Made by a program: the position numbers and the translations under genes. Positions 15,729 to 24,179 of a DNA stretch of 64,000 nt are shown piece after piece. Below the pieces are notes generated by a model. It was not told where the DNA came from. It saw nothing but the letters and a program-made list of their open reading frames with translations, and did no database searches. This DNA is from Streptomyces sp. NBC_01476 (lineage in GTDB: Bacteria; Actinomycetota; Actinomycetes; Streptomycetales; Streptomycetaceae). The stretch covers positions 6,082,001 through 6,146,000 of the forward strand of contig NZ_CP109446.1 in assembly GCF_036227265.1 (NCBI RefSeq), in the 5' to 3' direction. The first letter of the stretch is position 1. Each line of letters opens with the position of its first letter.

Positions 15729-17228
15729 GTGACGACCTCGCACATCACCCATTGGATCGCCGGCCGGCCCTGGCACGGCAGCGCGCACCGCCACGGCGAC
15801 GTGTACGACCCCGCCACCGGGAAGGTCACCGGCCAGGTGGACTTCGCCGACGACGCGGTGGTGGACCTGGCGGTCGGCGCCGCGGTCGACGCCTTCGCCC
15901 AGTGGCGGCACACCTCGGTCGCCAGACGCACCACGGTCCTGTTCGCCTTCCGTGAACTGCTCAACGCCCGGCGGGAAGAACTCGCCTCGGTCATCGTCGC
16001 CGAGCACGGCAAGGTGCACTCCGACGCCCTGGGCGAGATCGCCCGCGGCCTCGAAGTCGTCGAGTACGCCTGCGGCATCCCGCAGCTGATCAAGGGCGGC
16101 TACACCGAGCAGGCGTCCACCGGCGTCGACGTCTACTCCATCCGGCAGCCGCTCGGCCCGGTCGCGATCATCTCCCCGTTCAACTTCCCCGCCATGGTGC
16201 CGATGTGGTTCTTCCCGCTGGCCATCGCGGCCGGCAACACGGTCGTGGTGAAGCCCTCGGAAAAGGACCCGTCGGCCGCGAACTTCCTGGCCGCCCTGTG
16301 GCGCGAGGCCGGCCTGCCCGACGGCGTCTTCAACGTCGTGCACGGCGACAAGCCCACCGTCGACCGGCTGCTGGAGCACCCCGACGTCAAGGCGGTCTCC
16401 TTCGTCGGCTCCACCCCGATCGCGTCCTACGTCTACGAGACCGCCACCCGGCACGGCAAGCGCGTCCAGGCGCTCGGCGGCGCCAAGAACCACATGCTGG
16501 TGCTGCCCGACGCGGACCTGGACCTGGCCGCCGACGCCGCCGTCAACGCCGGTTACGGCGCGGCCGGCGAACGCTGCATGGCGGTGTCCGTCCTGGTCGC
16601 CGTCGACCCGGTCGGCGACCAGCTGGTGGAGCGGATCACGGAACGCATCGCCGGTCTCACCGTCGGCCCCGGCAGCGCGGCCGGCTCCGAGATGGGCCCG
16701 CTGGTCACCGGCGCCCACCGGGACAAGGTCACCGCCTACCTCGACACCGGCGTCGCCGACGGCGCCACCCTCACCGTGGACGGCCGCACCCACCCGGTCA
16801 AGGGCGAGGCGACCGGCTTCTGGCTCGGTCCCACCCTCTTCGACCACGTCCGCCCCGGCATGTCGGTCTACGACGACGAGATCTTCGGCCCGGTGCTCTC
16901 CGTGGTCCGGGTGGCCTCCTACGACGAGGGCCTGGCGCTGATCAACGCCAACCCCTACGGCAACGGCACCGCGCTGTTCACCAACGACGGCGGCGCCGCC
17001 CACCGCTTCCAGCACGAGGTCGAGGTCGGCATGGTCGGCATCAATGTGCCGATCCCGGTGCCGGTCGCCTACTACTCCTTCGGCGGCTGGAAGTCCTCGC
17101 TCTTCGGCGACACCCACGCCTACGGCGAGGACGGCGTGAAGTTCTTCACCCGCGGCAAGGCCGTCACCCAGCGGTGGCTCGACCCTTCCCACGGGGGCAT
17201 CAACCTGGGTTTCCCGACGAACAGCTGA
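15729..17228 (+). CDS. mmsA: CoA-acylating (methyl)malonate-semialdehyde dehydrogenase, MmsA type
   Basis: A 499-residue aldehyde dehydrogenase starting at a GTG preceded by GGAAAGG. It has the MmsA signatures rather than those of ordinary dehydrogenases: ISPFNFPAMVPMWFFPLAIA, catalytic Cys283 in GERCMAVS, and LGGAKNHMLVLPDADLD where the usual glutamate-containing LELGG is replaced. This is characteristic of the CoA-dependent subfamily. MmsA converts methylmalonate semialdehyde (valine catabolism) to propionyl-CoA and malonate semialdehyde (from beta-alanine) to acetyl-CoA. Next to polyamine genes, the beta-alanine branch of spermidine breakdown is an attractive role, though valine or inositol catabolism is possible. 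Its 3' end overlaps the convergent PAP2 gene by 29 bases. Confidence 0.88.
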   Translation: MTTSHITHWIAGRPWHGSAHRHGDVYDPATGKVTGQVDFADDAVVDLAVGAAVDAFAQWRHTSVARRTTVLFAFRELLNARREELASVIVAEHGKVHSDALGEIARGLEVVEYACGIPQLIKGGYTEQASTGVDVYSIRQPLGPVAIISPFNFPAMVPMWFFPLAIAAGNTVVVKPSEKDPSAANFLAALWREAGLPDGVFNVVHGDKPTVDRLLEHPDVKAVSFVGSTPIASYVYETATRHGKRVQALGGAKNHMLVLPDADLDLAADAAVNAGYGAAGERCMAVSVLVAVDPVGDQLVERITERIAGLTVGPGSAAGSEMGPLVTGAHRDKVTAYLDTGVADGATLTVDGRTHPVKGEATGFWLGPTLFDHVRPGMSVYDDEIFGPVLSVVRVASYDEGLALINANPYGNGTALFTNDGGAAHRFQHEVEVGMVGINVPIPVPVAYYSFGGWKSSLFGDTHAYGEDGVKFFTRGKAVTQRWLDPSHGGINLGFPTNS

Positions 17229-18081
17229 CCGTCACCGGCTCCCCGGCGGCGGCCCGGGCCGCGACCGCGCGGTCCACCGCCGCCCGGGCCGCCACCACCA
17301 CCGTGAGCAGGCTCAGCGTCAGGCACCAGCTCGCCAGCACGTCCAGCGGCCAGTGGTAGTCGCACCACACCAGGCTGAAGCCGACCGCGAGGAGCAGCAG
17401 CGGCGTGCCCGCCAGCAGCGCCGCCCGGGCCGCCCGGCCGCGTACCCAGGGGAGCAGCAGCAGCGCGGCGGCCCCGTAGGCCACCGCGGACGTCGCGGTG
17501 TGACCGGACGGGAAGTAGCCGTAGCCGCTGGGGTCGGGGACGACCGAGCCCGGCGCGGGCCGGTGCACCGCGTCCTTCACCACCGTCACCACGACCGGCA
17601 GCACCGCGATGACCAGGGCGGCCGCGGCCGGCTGCAGCCACCAGCGGGGCAGCGCCAGCCGGCGGCCCACCCACCCGGTCGCCCCGATCACGATCAGCAG
17701 CACAGGCACCGCGACCTGGATGTTCCCCAGCTTGCAGAAGTAGTGCGCGGTGGAGGTGAACCACGAGTTGCCGGCCGCCGTGCGGTCGAACCAGCGCAGC
17801 ACCGCGGCGTCGCGGTCCACCAGCGGCCCGCCGGAGGAGACCTGCCAGGTGAGCGCCGCGAAGAGCAGCACCCCGAGCACGAAGAGCCCGGTCAGCGCCG
17901 GCAACGGAAGAAGCCGCCCCGGAACAGGGGGGAGAGTTCCGGGGCGGCCAGGGCGATCGCCGCGCCGCCCGTCCCGGGGGGTGTGGGACGAACGGCCGGC
18001 CGATCGGCGAGGATTGCCGGGACCGGAGGCCCCGACGGTGTCGTGCGCGAGGGCACTGCCGTGCCGGTGATGGGGATTCAC
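17200..18081 (-). CDS. PAP2-family membrane phosphatase
   Basis: A multi-helix membrane protein with the three PAP2 motifs in order: KDAVHRPAPGS (C1), FPSGHTATS (C2) and CDYHWPLDVL (C3, with the nucleophilic His). About six helices are expected. Such enzymes dephosphorylate phosphatidic acid, undecaprenyl pyrophosphate or similar lipids at the outer membrane face. The start is uncertain. The frame is open to 18339, but the first helix (LPALTGLFVLGVLLFAALTW) begins near 17910, and upstream there is only an Arg/Pro/Gly-rich stretch. The GTG at 18081 is given as the most upstream reasonable choice; it lacks a ribosome site and lies inside a small hairpin. A TTG near 17904 is the short alternative. 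The C-terminus overlaps mmsA tail to tail. Confidence 0.78.
   Translation of the reverse strand: MNPHHRHGSALAHDTVGASGPGNPRRSAGRSSHTPRDGRRGDRPGRPGTLPPVPGRLLPLPALTGLFVLGVLLFAALTWQVSSGGPLVDRDAAVLRWFDRTAAGNSWFTSTAHYFCKLGNIQVAVPVLLIVIGATGWVGRRLALPRWWLQPAAAALVIAVLPVVVTVVKDAVHRPAPGSVVPDPSGYGYFPSGHTATSAVAYGAAALLLLPWVRGRAARAALLAGTPLLLLAVGFSLVWCDYHWPLDVLASWCLTLSLLTVVVAARAAVDRAVAARAAAGEPVTVSCSSGNPG
17914..17947. other. Stable hairpin near the 5' end of the PAP2 gene
   Basis: A perfect 12-bp stem (17914-17925 with 17936-17947) encloses a 10-base purine-rich (plus strand) loop. It lies just before the codons for the first membrane helix. If the gene starts downstream of it, this is a leader hairpin; if upstream, it is a coding-region structure. 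Two more small hairpins follow at 18064-18084 (7 bp) and 18095-18124 (8 bp), which may end the gabT transcript. Confidence 0.5.
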
Positions 18082-18366
18082 CGGCGCGTTGTCACTCGTG
18101 GCTTTCTGGGGAGTCCGCCACGAGCGGGGTGTTCCTCGGAAACCGTACGTCACAGAAGTCCCGCCAGGGCCTGCGATCACCCGTCCGCCATCAGGCCCGC
18201 ACACCTTCTTCACGACCTCGCCCGCCCCCCTGCCGTCCGCCTTGCGATCCTTACGCCCGGTGACTTCCCGCTGGCCACCGGCCCGCAACCGGACGGGCTC
18301 CGTCCGCCCGCGCTCCGGCGCGCACCCCGCGGCACGCACCGGAGTCCGGGACCCATTCTCCGGGAC

Positions 18367-19698
18367 TCACACCCCGGCGAGGGCCTCCTCGATGATGTCG
18401 AGACCTTCGTTGAGCAGATCCTCCCCGATGACCAGCGGCGGCAGGAAGCGCAACACGTTCCCGTACGTGCCACAGGTGAGGACGATCAGCCCGGCCGCGT
18501 GGCACGCCTTCGCCACCGCCGAGGTCACCGCCGGGTCCGGCTCCTTGGTGCCCGGCTCCACCAGCTCCACCGCGATCATCGCGCCGCGCCCGCGGACCTC
18601 CCCGATCACCGGGAACTTCTCCTGCATCGCCCGCAGCCGCGGCGTCATCACCTCGCCGATCCGCCGCGCCTTCGCCGGCAGGTCCAGCTCCCGCATCGTC
18701 TCGATCGCCCCGAGCGCCGCCGCGCACGCCACCGGGTTGCCCCCGTACGTGCCACCCAGGCCGCCCGAGTGCGCCGCGTCCATGATCTCCGCCCGGCCGG
18801 TCACCGCCGCCAGCGGCAGCCCGCCCGCGATGCCCTTCGCGGTGGTGATCAGGTCCGGCACGATGCCCTCGTCCTCGCACGCGAACCACTGCCCGGTCCG
18901 GCAGAAACCGGTCTGGATCTCGTCCGCCACGAACACGATCCCGTTCTCCTTGGCGAACTGCGCGATCCGCGGCAGGAAGCCCTTGGCCGGCTCGATGAAG
19001 CCGCCCTCGCCGGCGATCGGCTCGATCACGATCGCCGCCACGTGCTCGGCGCCGATCTGCTTGGTGATGATCTCGACCGCCTGCGCCGCGGCCTCCTCGG
19101 CGGCGTGCTCGGGACCGGTCAGCCACCGGTACCCGTAGGCCAGCGGCACCCGGTAGACCTCGGGCGCGAACGGCCCGAAGCCCTCCTTGTAGGGCATGTT
19201 CTTCGCGGTCAGCGCCATTGTGAGGTTGGTCCGGCCGTGGTAGCCGTGGTCGAAGACCACCACCGCGGGCCGCTTGGTGTACGCACGGGCGATCTTCACC
19301 GCGTTCTCCACCGCTTCGGCGCCGGAGTTGAAGAGCGCCGACTTCTTCGGGTGGTCGCCCGGGGTCAGCTCGGCCAGCTGCTCGGCGACCTCCACATAGC
19401 CCTCGTACGGAGTGATCATGAAACAGGTGTGGGTGAAGTCGGCGAGCTGCTCGGTGGCCCGGCGCACCACGGCGGGGGCGCTGTTGCCGACCGAGGTGAC
19501 GGCGATGCCGGAGCCGAAGTCGATCAGCCGGTTGCCGTCCACGTCCTCCACCACCGCGCCGCCGGCCCGGGTCACGAACACCGGCAGGGTCACCCCCACG
19601 CCGTTGGCGACGGCGGCGTTCTTGCGGGCCAGCAGCTCCTGGGATTTCGGGCCGGGAATGGCGGTGACGAGCCGGCGCTCCTGGGGCAGTTCGGTCAT
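18367..19698 (-). CDS. gabT: 4-aminobutyrate aminotransferase
   Basis: A 443-residue class III PLP aminotransferase. The ATG at 19698 follows GAGGAG by about nine bases. Landmarks are FGSGIAVTSVGNSAP near the N-terminus, FNSGAEAVENAVKIAR (phosphate loop), the glutamate of IEPIAGEGGF, the aspartate of VADEIQTGFCRTG and the Schiff-base lysine (about 288) in TTAKGIAGGLP. The GYGYRW/GGTYGGNPVAC set is typical of GabT. It transfers the amino group of GABA to 2-oxoglutarate, giving succinate semialdehyde. It completes the putrescine-to-GABA steps encoded earlier; a dedicated succinate-semialdehyde dehydrogenase is not obvious, although the gene at 24238 could serve. Confidence 0.9.
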   Translation of the reverse strand: MTELPQERRLVTAIPGPKSQELLARKNAAVANGVGVTLPVFVTRAGGAVVEDVDGNRLIDFGSGIAVTSVGNSAPAVVRRATEQLADFTHTCFMITPYEGYVEVAEQLAELTPGDHPKKSALFNSGAEAVENAVKIARAYTKRPAVVVFDHGYHGRTNLTMALTAKNMPYKEGFGPFAPEVYRVPLAYGYRWLTGPEHAAEEAAAQAVEIITKQIGAEHVAAIVIEPIAGEGGFIEPAKGFLPRIAQFAKENGIVFVADEIQTGFCRTGQWFACEDEGIVPDLITTAKGIAGGLPLAAVTGRAEIMDAAHSGGLGGTYGGNPVACAAALGAIETMRELDLPAKARRIGEVMTPRLRAMQEKFPVIGEVRGRGAMIAVELVEPGTKEPDPAVTSAVAKACHAAGLIVLTCGTYGNVLRFLPPLVIGEDLLNEGLDIIEEALAGV

Positions 19699-20011
19699 GG
19701 GGGCACTCTCCTCGTGGAGTCTGTGGTGGCCTCGTGGGCGGGCGACTCGATGGTGGCCGCGGCGGCCGGCGGGGGGCGTTCCGTACGATGGCGCCGCTTC
19801 CCGCAGGCTAGGCCGGGCCCGGCACACCTGCATACGCCGATAGGTAACACTGCCGGGTCCGGTTTTGCCGGAACGGACAGTGCGCGCGCCGCCGCCGGCT
19901 CCTGCCAAGATCCTTTTACCTGCGTAGCGGCTCCACTACATTGAGCGCATCTACATTGAGCGCATCGTCGAACGACGGGTCGAGGGGCCAAGGGGCGAGG
20001 GGCAGCACGCC
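19699..20011. other. Divergent promoter region between gabT and the ATPase gene
   Basis: This 313-bp gap separates gabT from the divergent ATPase gene and should hold both promoters. It contains a tandem 15-bp repeat (listed separately), a small TCCGG-TTTTG-CCGGA dyad at 19859-19873, and a locally AT-richer segment around 19840-19965. I see no gene and no strong -35/-10 pair. Confidence 0.6.
19936..19965. repeat. Perfect tandem 15-bp repeat upstream of the VirD4/TraG-like gene
   Basis: CTACATTGAGCGCAT is repeated twice without a gap (19936-19950 and 19951-19965), 47-76 bases before the start at 20012. Each copy holds a TTGAGC that could act as a -35 box. It may be a regulator site or a recent slippage duplication of a promoter element. 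Confidence 0.6.
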
Positions 20012-22150
20012 ATGGACGCCATGGATTACGACGGCACGCACCACTCGGCGGGTCCGTACGGGGGCGGCGGACAGCGTGTCCCGGGCAAGCCGGCCGGCGC
20101 ACCCGTGCCGCGGCCGTCCGCCCCGCCGCCGATGCCCGCGCAGGCGCCTCCGGCGTCGGCGCTGGAGGTGTGGCTGCGGACGCCGCGGGCGGTGGACGCG
20201 CCGGGGGTGTGGGGGTACGGACACACGCCGCGTCCCGCGCCGGACCCGGACCGCCCCGGCGGCCGCCGGCTGCTCGGCGGCGCCGTGCTCGCGCTGCTCT
20301 CCGGCCTCCTGGTCTGGTCCCTGTGCTGGAACGGTTATCTGCCGTTCTGGATCTGGCCGCTGATCTGGGTCACCCCCGACGACTGGCGCAGCGGCACCGG
20401 AGACGCGCACGCCTTCGCGGTCGCCTCCGACATCTACTACGTGCTCTTCGCGCTGCTGCTCGCCTGGATCTTCGGCAGGCTCGGGAACTGGGCCGAGGTC
20501 TGGCGCCGCTACATCCGCCCCACCCTCAGCGGCATGTGGGACGAGCCCGCGCCCGGGGCCGCGCCGGAGGCGGGGGCGGTGGACCTGGTGGAATGGCCCG
20601 AACTGCGCGAGGCCCGCCAGTACGCCCTCGCCGACCGGCTGACCGCCGAGGTCCGCACCGGGCGGATGAACGACGTGGACTACACCCGGATCCAGCGCGC
20701 CTGGACCGGCGTACGGTCCGACCCTGGCCGGCTCGGCGCCTTCAGCGACGCGGTGCTGCGACTGGGCGCCGCGGCCTGCGGCCACCCCTCGGGCGACCGC
20801 GACCTGCCGCACCGCGGCGCCCCCCACGACCTGCTCAACCGGCAGGTGCGGATCGGCCTCGGCGCCGACGACGACCGCAACCCGTACCAGCACCGCGGCT
20901 CCGGCATCGCGCTCGACCCGACGCTGCTCGGCACCGGGCTGCTCGCGGTCGGTCCGCCCGGTTCCGGGAAGACCCGGCAGGTGGTCCGGCCGGTCATCGA
21001 GTCGCTGTGCCTGCAGGCCCTCGCCGGGCAGGCCGCGGTCGTCGCGGTCGCCCCGGCGGGCGCGGACCTCGGCCCGGCCGCCGCCTACGACGTGGTGATC
21101 TCGCTCGCCGACCCCGCCTCCCGCTACGACCTGGACCTGTACGGCGGCAGCACCGACCCGGACGCCGCCGCCGGCACCCTCGCCGAGGCACTGCTGGACG
21201 CGCACTCCACCGAGGAGGGCGACCTGCGCCGGGCCGGCACGGCGCTCAGCCAGCTGCTCGGCCCGTACGCCGCCGCCCACGGCCACTTCCCGTCCGTCAC
21301 CGAACTCCGGGAACTCCTCGACGGCATCCCGCACACCTTCGCCGCCCTGCGCGAAGCCCTCGATGCGGCCGGGGCGCCCGGCATGGTCCGCGAGCTCGAC
21401 GCCCGGGAACGGCAAGTGGGCCGCCCCGGCGACATCGGCCCGCTGCTCGCCGACCGGGTGGCGCTGCTCGACCGGCCCGCCTTCGCCGGCTTCTTCGACG
21501 TCACCGGGCGCTCCCGTCCGTTCTCGATGTACGCGCTGGAGCACCCGCTGCGGGTACGGATCGACCTGCCCGAGCGCGGCCACGCCGAGGCCTCCCGGAT
21601 ACTGGCCCGGCTGGTGCTCGCCCAGTTCACCGCCGCCGTCACCGCCCGCCGGGACCGCTCGCTCTTCGCCTGCCTGGTGCTGGACGACGCCTCGCACACC
21701 CTCACCGCCGACGCCGTACGCGGTCTGGCCAGGCTGCGGTCCGCGAACGCCGGGGCGCTGCTCACCCTGCGCACCCTCGACGACGTCCCCGAAGCACTGC
21801 GCAGCGCGCTGCTCGGCGCGGTCGGCTGCCGGATGGCGCTGTCCGGGGTCACCACCTGGGACGGCAGGCGGTTCGCCGAGGCATGGGGGACCACCTGGGT
21901 CGAGACCCGGGACATCACCCGCACCCCCGACCAGTCGGGCGGCCTGCTGCGCCGCACCTCACGGGGGGTGCGGCGGCTCTTCACCGGCGAGGCCGCGACC
22001 ACCGAGTCCGTCACCGTGCGCAAGGTGGAACGCGAGCGCTGGTCCGCCTCGGAACTGGCGCACAGCGTCCCGGCCGGGCACGCCGTGCTCTCGCTGACCA
22101 CCACCGCGGGGGAGCACGCCCCGCCGGTGCTGCTCGACCTGCGGGCGTGA
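20012..22150 (+). CDS. VirD4/TraG-like membrane-anchored ATPase, orphan
   Basis: A 712-residue protein. A Pro/Gly-rich N-terminal tail (1-60) is followed by two membrane regions (about 91-125, with VLALLSGLLVWSLCW, and about 143-160). A cytoplasmic P-loop ATPase domain follows: Walker A GPPGSGKT at 314-321 and a Walker-B-like FACLVLDDASH. The TLRTLDDVPEALRSALLGAV segment resembles the sensor region of VirD4/TraG/FtsK-type pumps. The layout matches coupling proteins of conjugation or type IV secretion, but no relaxase or other transfer gene is nearby and codon use is normal. Streptomycetes keep proteins of this kind as chromosomal genes of unknown function; a helicase-like or secretion role is equally possible. 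The PucR gene follows after 122 bases. Confidence 0.75.
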   Translation: MDAMDYDGTHHSAGPYGGGGQRVPGKPAGAPVPRPSAPPPMPAQAPPASALEVWLRTPRAVDAPGVWGYGHTPRPAPDPDRPGGRRLLGGAVLALLSGLLVWSLCWNGYLPFWIWPLIWVTPDDWRSGTGDAHAFAVASDIYYVLFALLLAWIFGRLGNWAEVWRRYIRPTLSGMWDEPAPGAAPEAGAVDLVEWPELREARQYALADRLTAEVRTGRMNDVDYTRIQRAWTGVRSDPGRLGAFSDAVLRLGAAACGHPSGDRDLPHRGAPHDLLNRQVRIGLGADDDRNPYQHRGSGIALDPTLLGTGLLAVGPPGSGKTRQVVRPVIESLCLQALAGQAAVVAVAPAGADLGPAAAYDVVISLADPASRYDLDLYGGSTDPDAAAGTLAEALLDAHSTEEGDLRRAGTALSQLLGPYAAAHGHFPSVTELRELLDGIPHTFAALREALDAAGAPGMVRELDARERQVGRPGDIGPLLADRVALLDRPAFAGFFDVTGRSRPFSMYALEHPLRVRIDLPERGHAEASRILARLVLAQFTAAVTARRDRSLFACLVLDDASHTLTADAVRGLARLRSANAGALLTLRTLDDVPEALRSALLGAVGCRMALSGVTTWDGRRFAEAWGTTWVETRDITRTPDQSGGLLRRTSRGVRRLFTGEAATTESVTVRKVERERWSASELAHSVPAGHAVLSLTTTAGEHAPPVLLDLRA

Positions 22151-22272
22151 GGGTGCCCCGGGGTGCGGCACAATCAAGGGGACCGGTCGGCCGTGACCGG
22201 CCGGAACAGGCCGACCGCCCTGACCGCACCGCCCGTACCGCCCGCCGCACACCCACCGCACGCCAGGACCGT

Positions 22273-23820
22273 ATGCCGCTCACTCTCGCGTCCCTCGCCC
22301 ACCACTCGGCGCTGAAGCTCTCCGTACTCGCCGGTGCGGACCGGCTCGACGCCGAGGTCCGCTGGGTCCACACCAGTGAGCTGGACGATCCGGGACCGTA
22401 TCTGGAGGGCGGCGAGTTGCTGCTCACCACCGGCCTCAAGCTCGACGTCCAGGACGCGGACTTCCTGCGCGCCTACGTCACACGGCTCGCCGCGGCCGGT
22501 GTGGTGGGTCTTGGTTTCGGGGTCGGCGTCGGCCATGACGAGGTGCCGCAGGCGCTGGTGGGCGCCGCCGCCGGGGCCGGTCTTCCGCTGCTGGAGGTCC
22601 CGCGCGCCACGCCCTTCATCGCCATCAGCAAGGCGGTGTCCGCGGCCGTCGCCGCCGACCAGTACCAGGCGGTGACCGCCGGGTTCGAGGCTCAGCGCGA
22701 ACTCACCAGGGCCGCGCTCGCCCCCGACGGCACCGGAGCGCTGCTCGCCCGGCTCGCCGCCCACCTCGACGGCTGGGCCGCCCTGTACGACTCCTCCGGC
22801 GCCGTGCTCGCCGCCGCGCCCGACTGGGCGGGCCGCCGGGCCGCCCGGCTGGCCGGCGAGATCGACCGGCTCCGCGACACACCGGCGCCGGCCAGCGCCG
22901 CCGTCGCCGGGCCGGCCGGCACCGAGGACCGGGTCGAACTCCAGTCGCTGGGTACCGGCCGCCGCCCGCGCGGCTTCCTCGCCGTCGGCACCGAGGAGCG
23001 CCTCGACACCGCCGCCCGCTACGTCGTCAACGCCGCCGTCGCCCTGCTGTCCCTCTCCCTGGAGCAGTCCCGGACCCTCCAGGACGCCCAGGGCCGGCTG
23101 GCCGCGGCCCTGCTCAGGATGCTGCTGGCCGGGCAGGCCGAGCACGCCCGCAGCGTCGCGGGCCGCCTCTACGGCACGCTGCTGGATCAGCGGCTGCGGC
23201 TCCTGATCGCCGAACCCGCGGGGGCACACAGCGGCCTGGACGCCGTGGCGCTGCTCGCCGAACGCACCGAGGCGGCAGCCGCCCGGGCCGCCGAGCCGCT
23301 GCTGGCGGTACGCGAAGGCCCCCGGCTCCTCGTGCTGGCCGCCGAGGACGCCACGTCGCTGGCCACCGCGGTGGACCTCGCGGAGGCCGAGGACGCCCTC
23401 GCGGCGGGCCTGTCAGGACCGGTCCCGCCGGAAGAGGTCCCCGAGGCCCACCGCCAGGCCGAGAACGCCCTCGCGGTCGCGCTGCGCCGCGGGCTCAACC
23501 TCGTGGAGCACGGCGAGGTGGGCGCCGGCTCCGTGCTGCCGCTGCTGGCCGACGACGCGGTGCGGGCCTTCGCGGAGGGTCTGCTCAGGCCGCTGCGCGA
23601 GCACGACTCCACCTCACGCGGTGACCTCGTCGCCTCGCTGGCGGCCTGGCTCTCCCACCACGGCCAGTGGGACGCCGCCGCTGCGGACCTCGGCGTCCAC
23701 CGGCACACGCTGCGCTACCGCATGCGGCGGGTGGAGGAGATCCTCGGGCGCTCACTGGACGACCCGGACGTCCGGATGGAGCTGTGGCTGGCACTGAAGG
23801 CGGGGGAGCAGAGCCCCTAG
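22273..23820 (+). CDS. PucR-family transcriptional regulator
   Basis: A 515-residue regulator. The N-terminal PucR ligand-sensing domain (about 8-125; VRWVHTSELDDPGPYLEGGE then LLLTTGL) is followed by a central GGDEF-like/linker region. The C-terminal PucR helix-turn-helix reads VHRHTLRYRMRRVEEILGR and ends DVRMELWLALKAGEQSP. Members of this family control purine, amine and amino acid catabolism, and in streptomycetes PucR-like proteins have been linked to polyamine use. Its position beside gabT, aldehyde dehydrogenases and the acyl-CoA dehydrogenase suggests control of GABA or polyamine breakdown. The ATG at 22273 follows CAGGACC. The target is unproven. Confidence 0.88.
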   Translation: MPLTLASLAHHSALKLSVLAGADRLDAEVRWVHTSELDDPGPYLEGGELLLTTGLKLDVQDADFLRAYVTRLAAAGVVGLGFGVGVGHDEVPQALVGAAAGAGLPLLEVPRATPFIAISKAVSAAVAADQYQAVTAGFEAQRELTRAALAPDGTGALLARLAAHLDGWAALYDSSGAVLAAAPDWAGRRAARLAGEIDRLRDTPAPASAAVAGPAGTEDRVELQSLGTGRRPRGFLAVGTEERLDTAARYVVNAAVALLSLSLEQSRTLQDAQGRLAAALLRMLLAGQAEHARSVAGRLYGTLLDQRLRLLIAEPAGAHSGLDAVALLAERTEAAAARAAEPLLAVREGPRLLVLAAEDATSLATAVDLAEAEDALAAGLSGPVPPEEVPEAHRQAENALAVALRRGLNLVEHGEVGAGSVLPLLADDAVRAFAEGLLRPLREHDSTSRGDLVASLAAWLSHHGQWDAAAADLGVHRHTLRYRMRRVEEILGRSLDDPDVRMELWLALKAGEQSP

Positions 23821-23922
23821 GCCGGCGCCGGGCGACTCCCGCCCGGCCCGCCCCCGCCGCCGTGCCGGGACCGTCCCGAGCCCCGGCGCCGGCCGACGTC
23901 GGGGGGCCCGCGCCGCTTCGCG

Positions 23923-24051
23923 TCAGCGCTGCCCGCGCCGCCTCGCGTTCTGAGCTGGCCCGTCGCCTCCGGCGCAGGACGGCGCCTCGCCGACCACCTC
24001 GGCCCGCGCGGTGGAAGCCTCGTCCGGTGCGATCGTCACCATCTGCGGCAC
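23923..24051 (-). CDS. Possible small ORF, 39-42 residues, unknown
   Basis: An open frame from GTG 24051 (or ATG 24042) to TGA at 23923 encodes a short acidic/Ala-rich peptide starting M-V-T-I-A-P-D-E-A-S-T and ending with a basic R-R-R-G-Q-R. A GGGGAA lies about eight bases before the GTG, and the 24141-24179 hairpin is upstream. There is no recognisable family. In GC-rich DNA such frames arise by chance, so this is only a candidate. Confidence 0.2.
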   Translation of the reverse strand: MPQMVTIAPDEASTARAEVVGEAPSCAGGDGPAQNARRRGQR

Positions 24052-24140
24052 CGCGTTCGCTTCCCCGTCCGGCGGCGTGGGTCAGTTGGATCGGCAGGGC
24101 GGCGCAACCGCGTGGTGGGGCTGGCCAATCCGTAGCGGGC

Positions 24141-24179
24141 GGGGCGGTCCGTACTCCGTGATGGACAACGGACCGCCCC
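24141..24179. promoter_or_regulatory. 12-bp perfect hairpin/dyad upstream of the aldehyde dehydrogenase
   Basis: GGGGCGGTCCGT (24141-24152) pairs perfectly with ACGGACCGCCCC (24168-24179) around a 15-base loop, ending 58 bases before the GTG at 24238. It could end the pucR transcript (320 bases after its stop, rather far) or be a leader or operator element for the dehydrogenase gene. Confidence 0.5.

Noticed and set aside
20012..23820. Part of an integrated conjugative element (TraG-like ATPase plus regulator)
   Set aside because: No integrase, excisionase, relaxase, tRNA target site or direct-repeat ends are seen, and composition matches the flanking genes.
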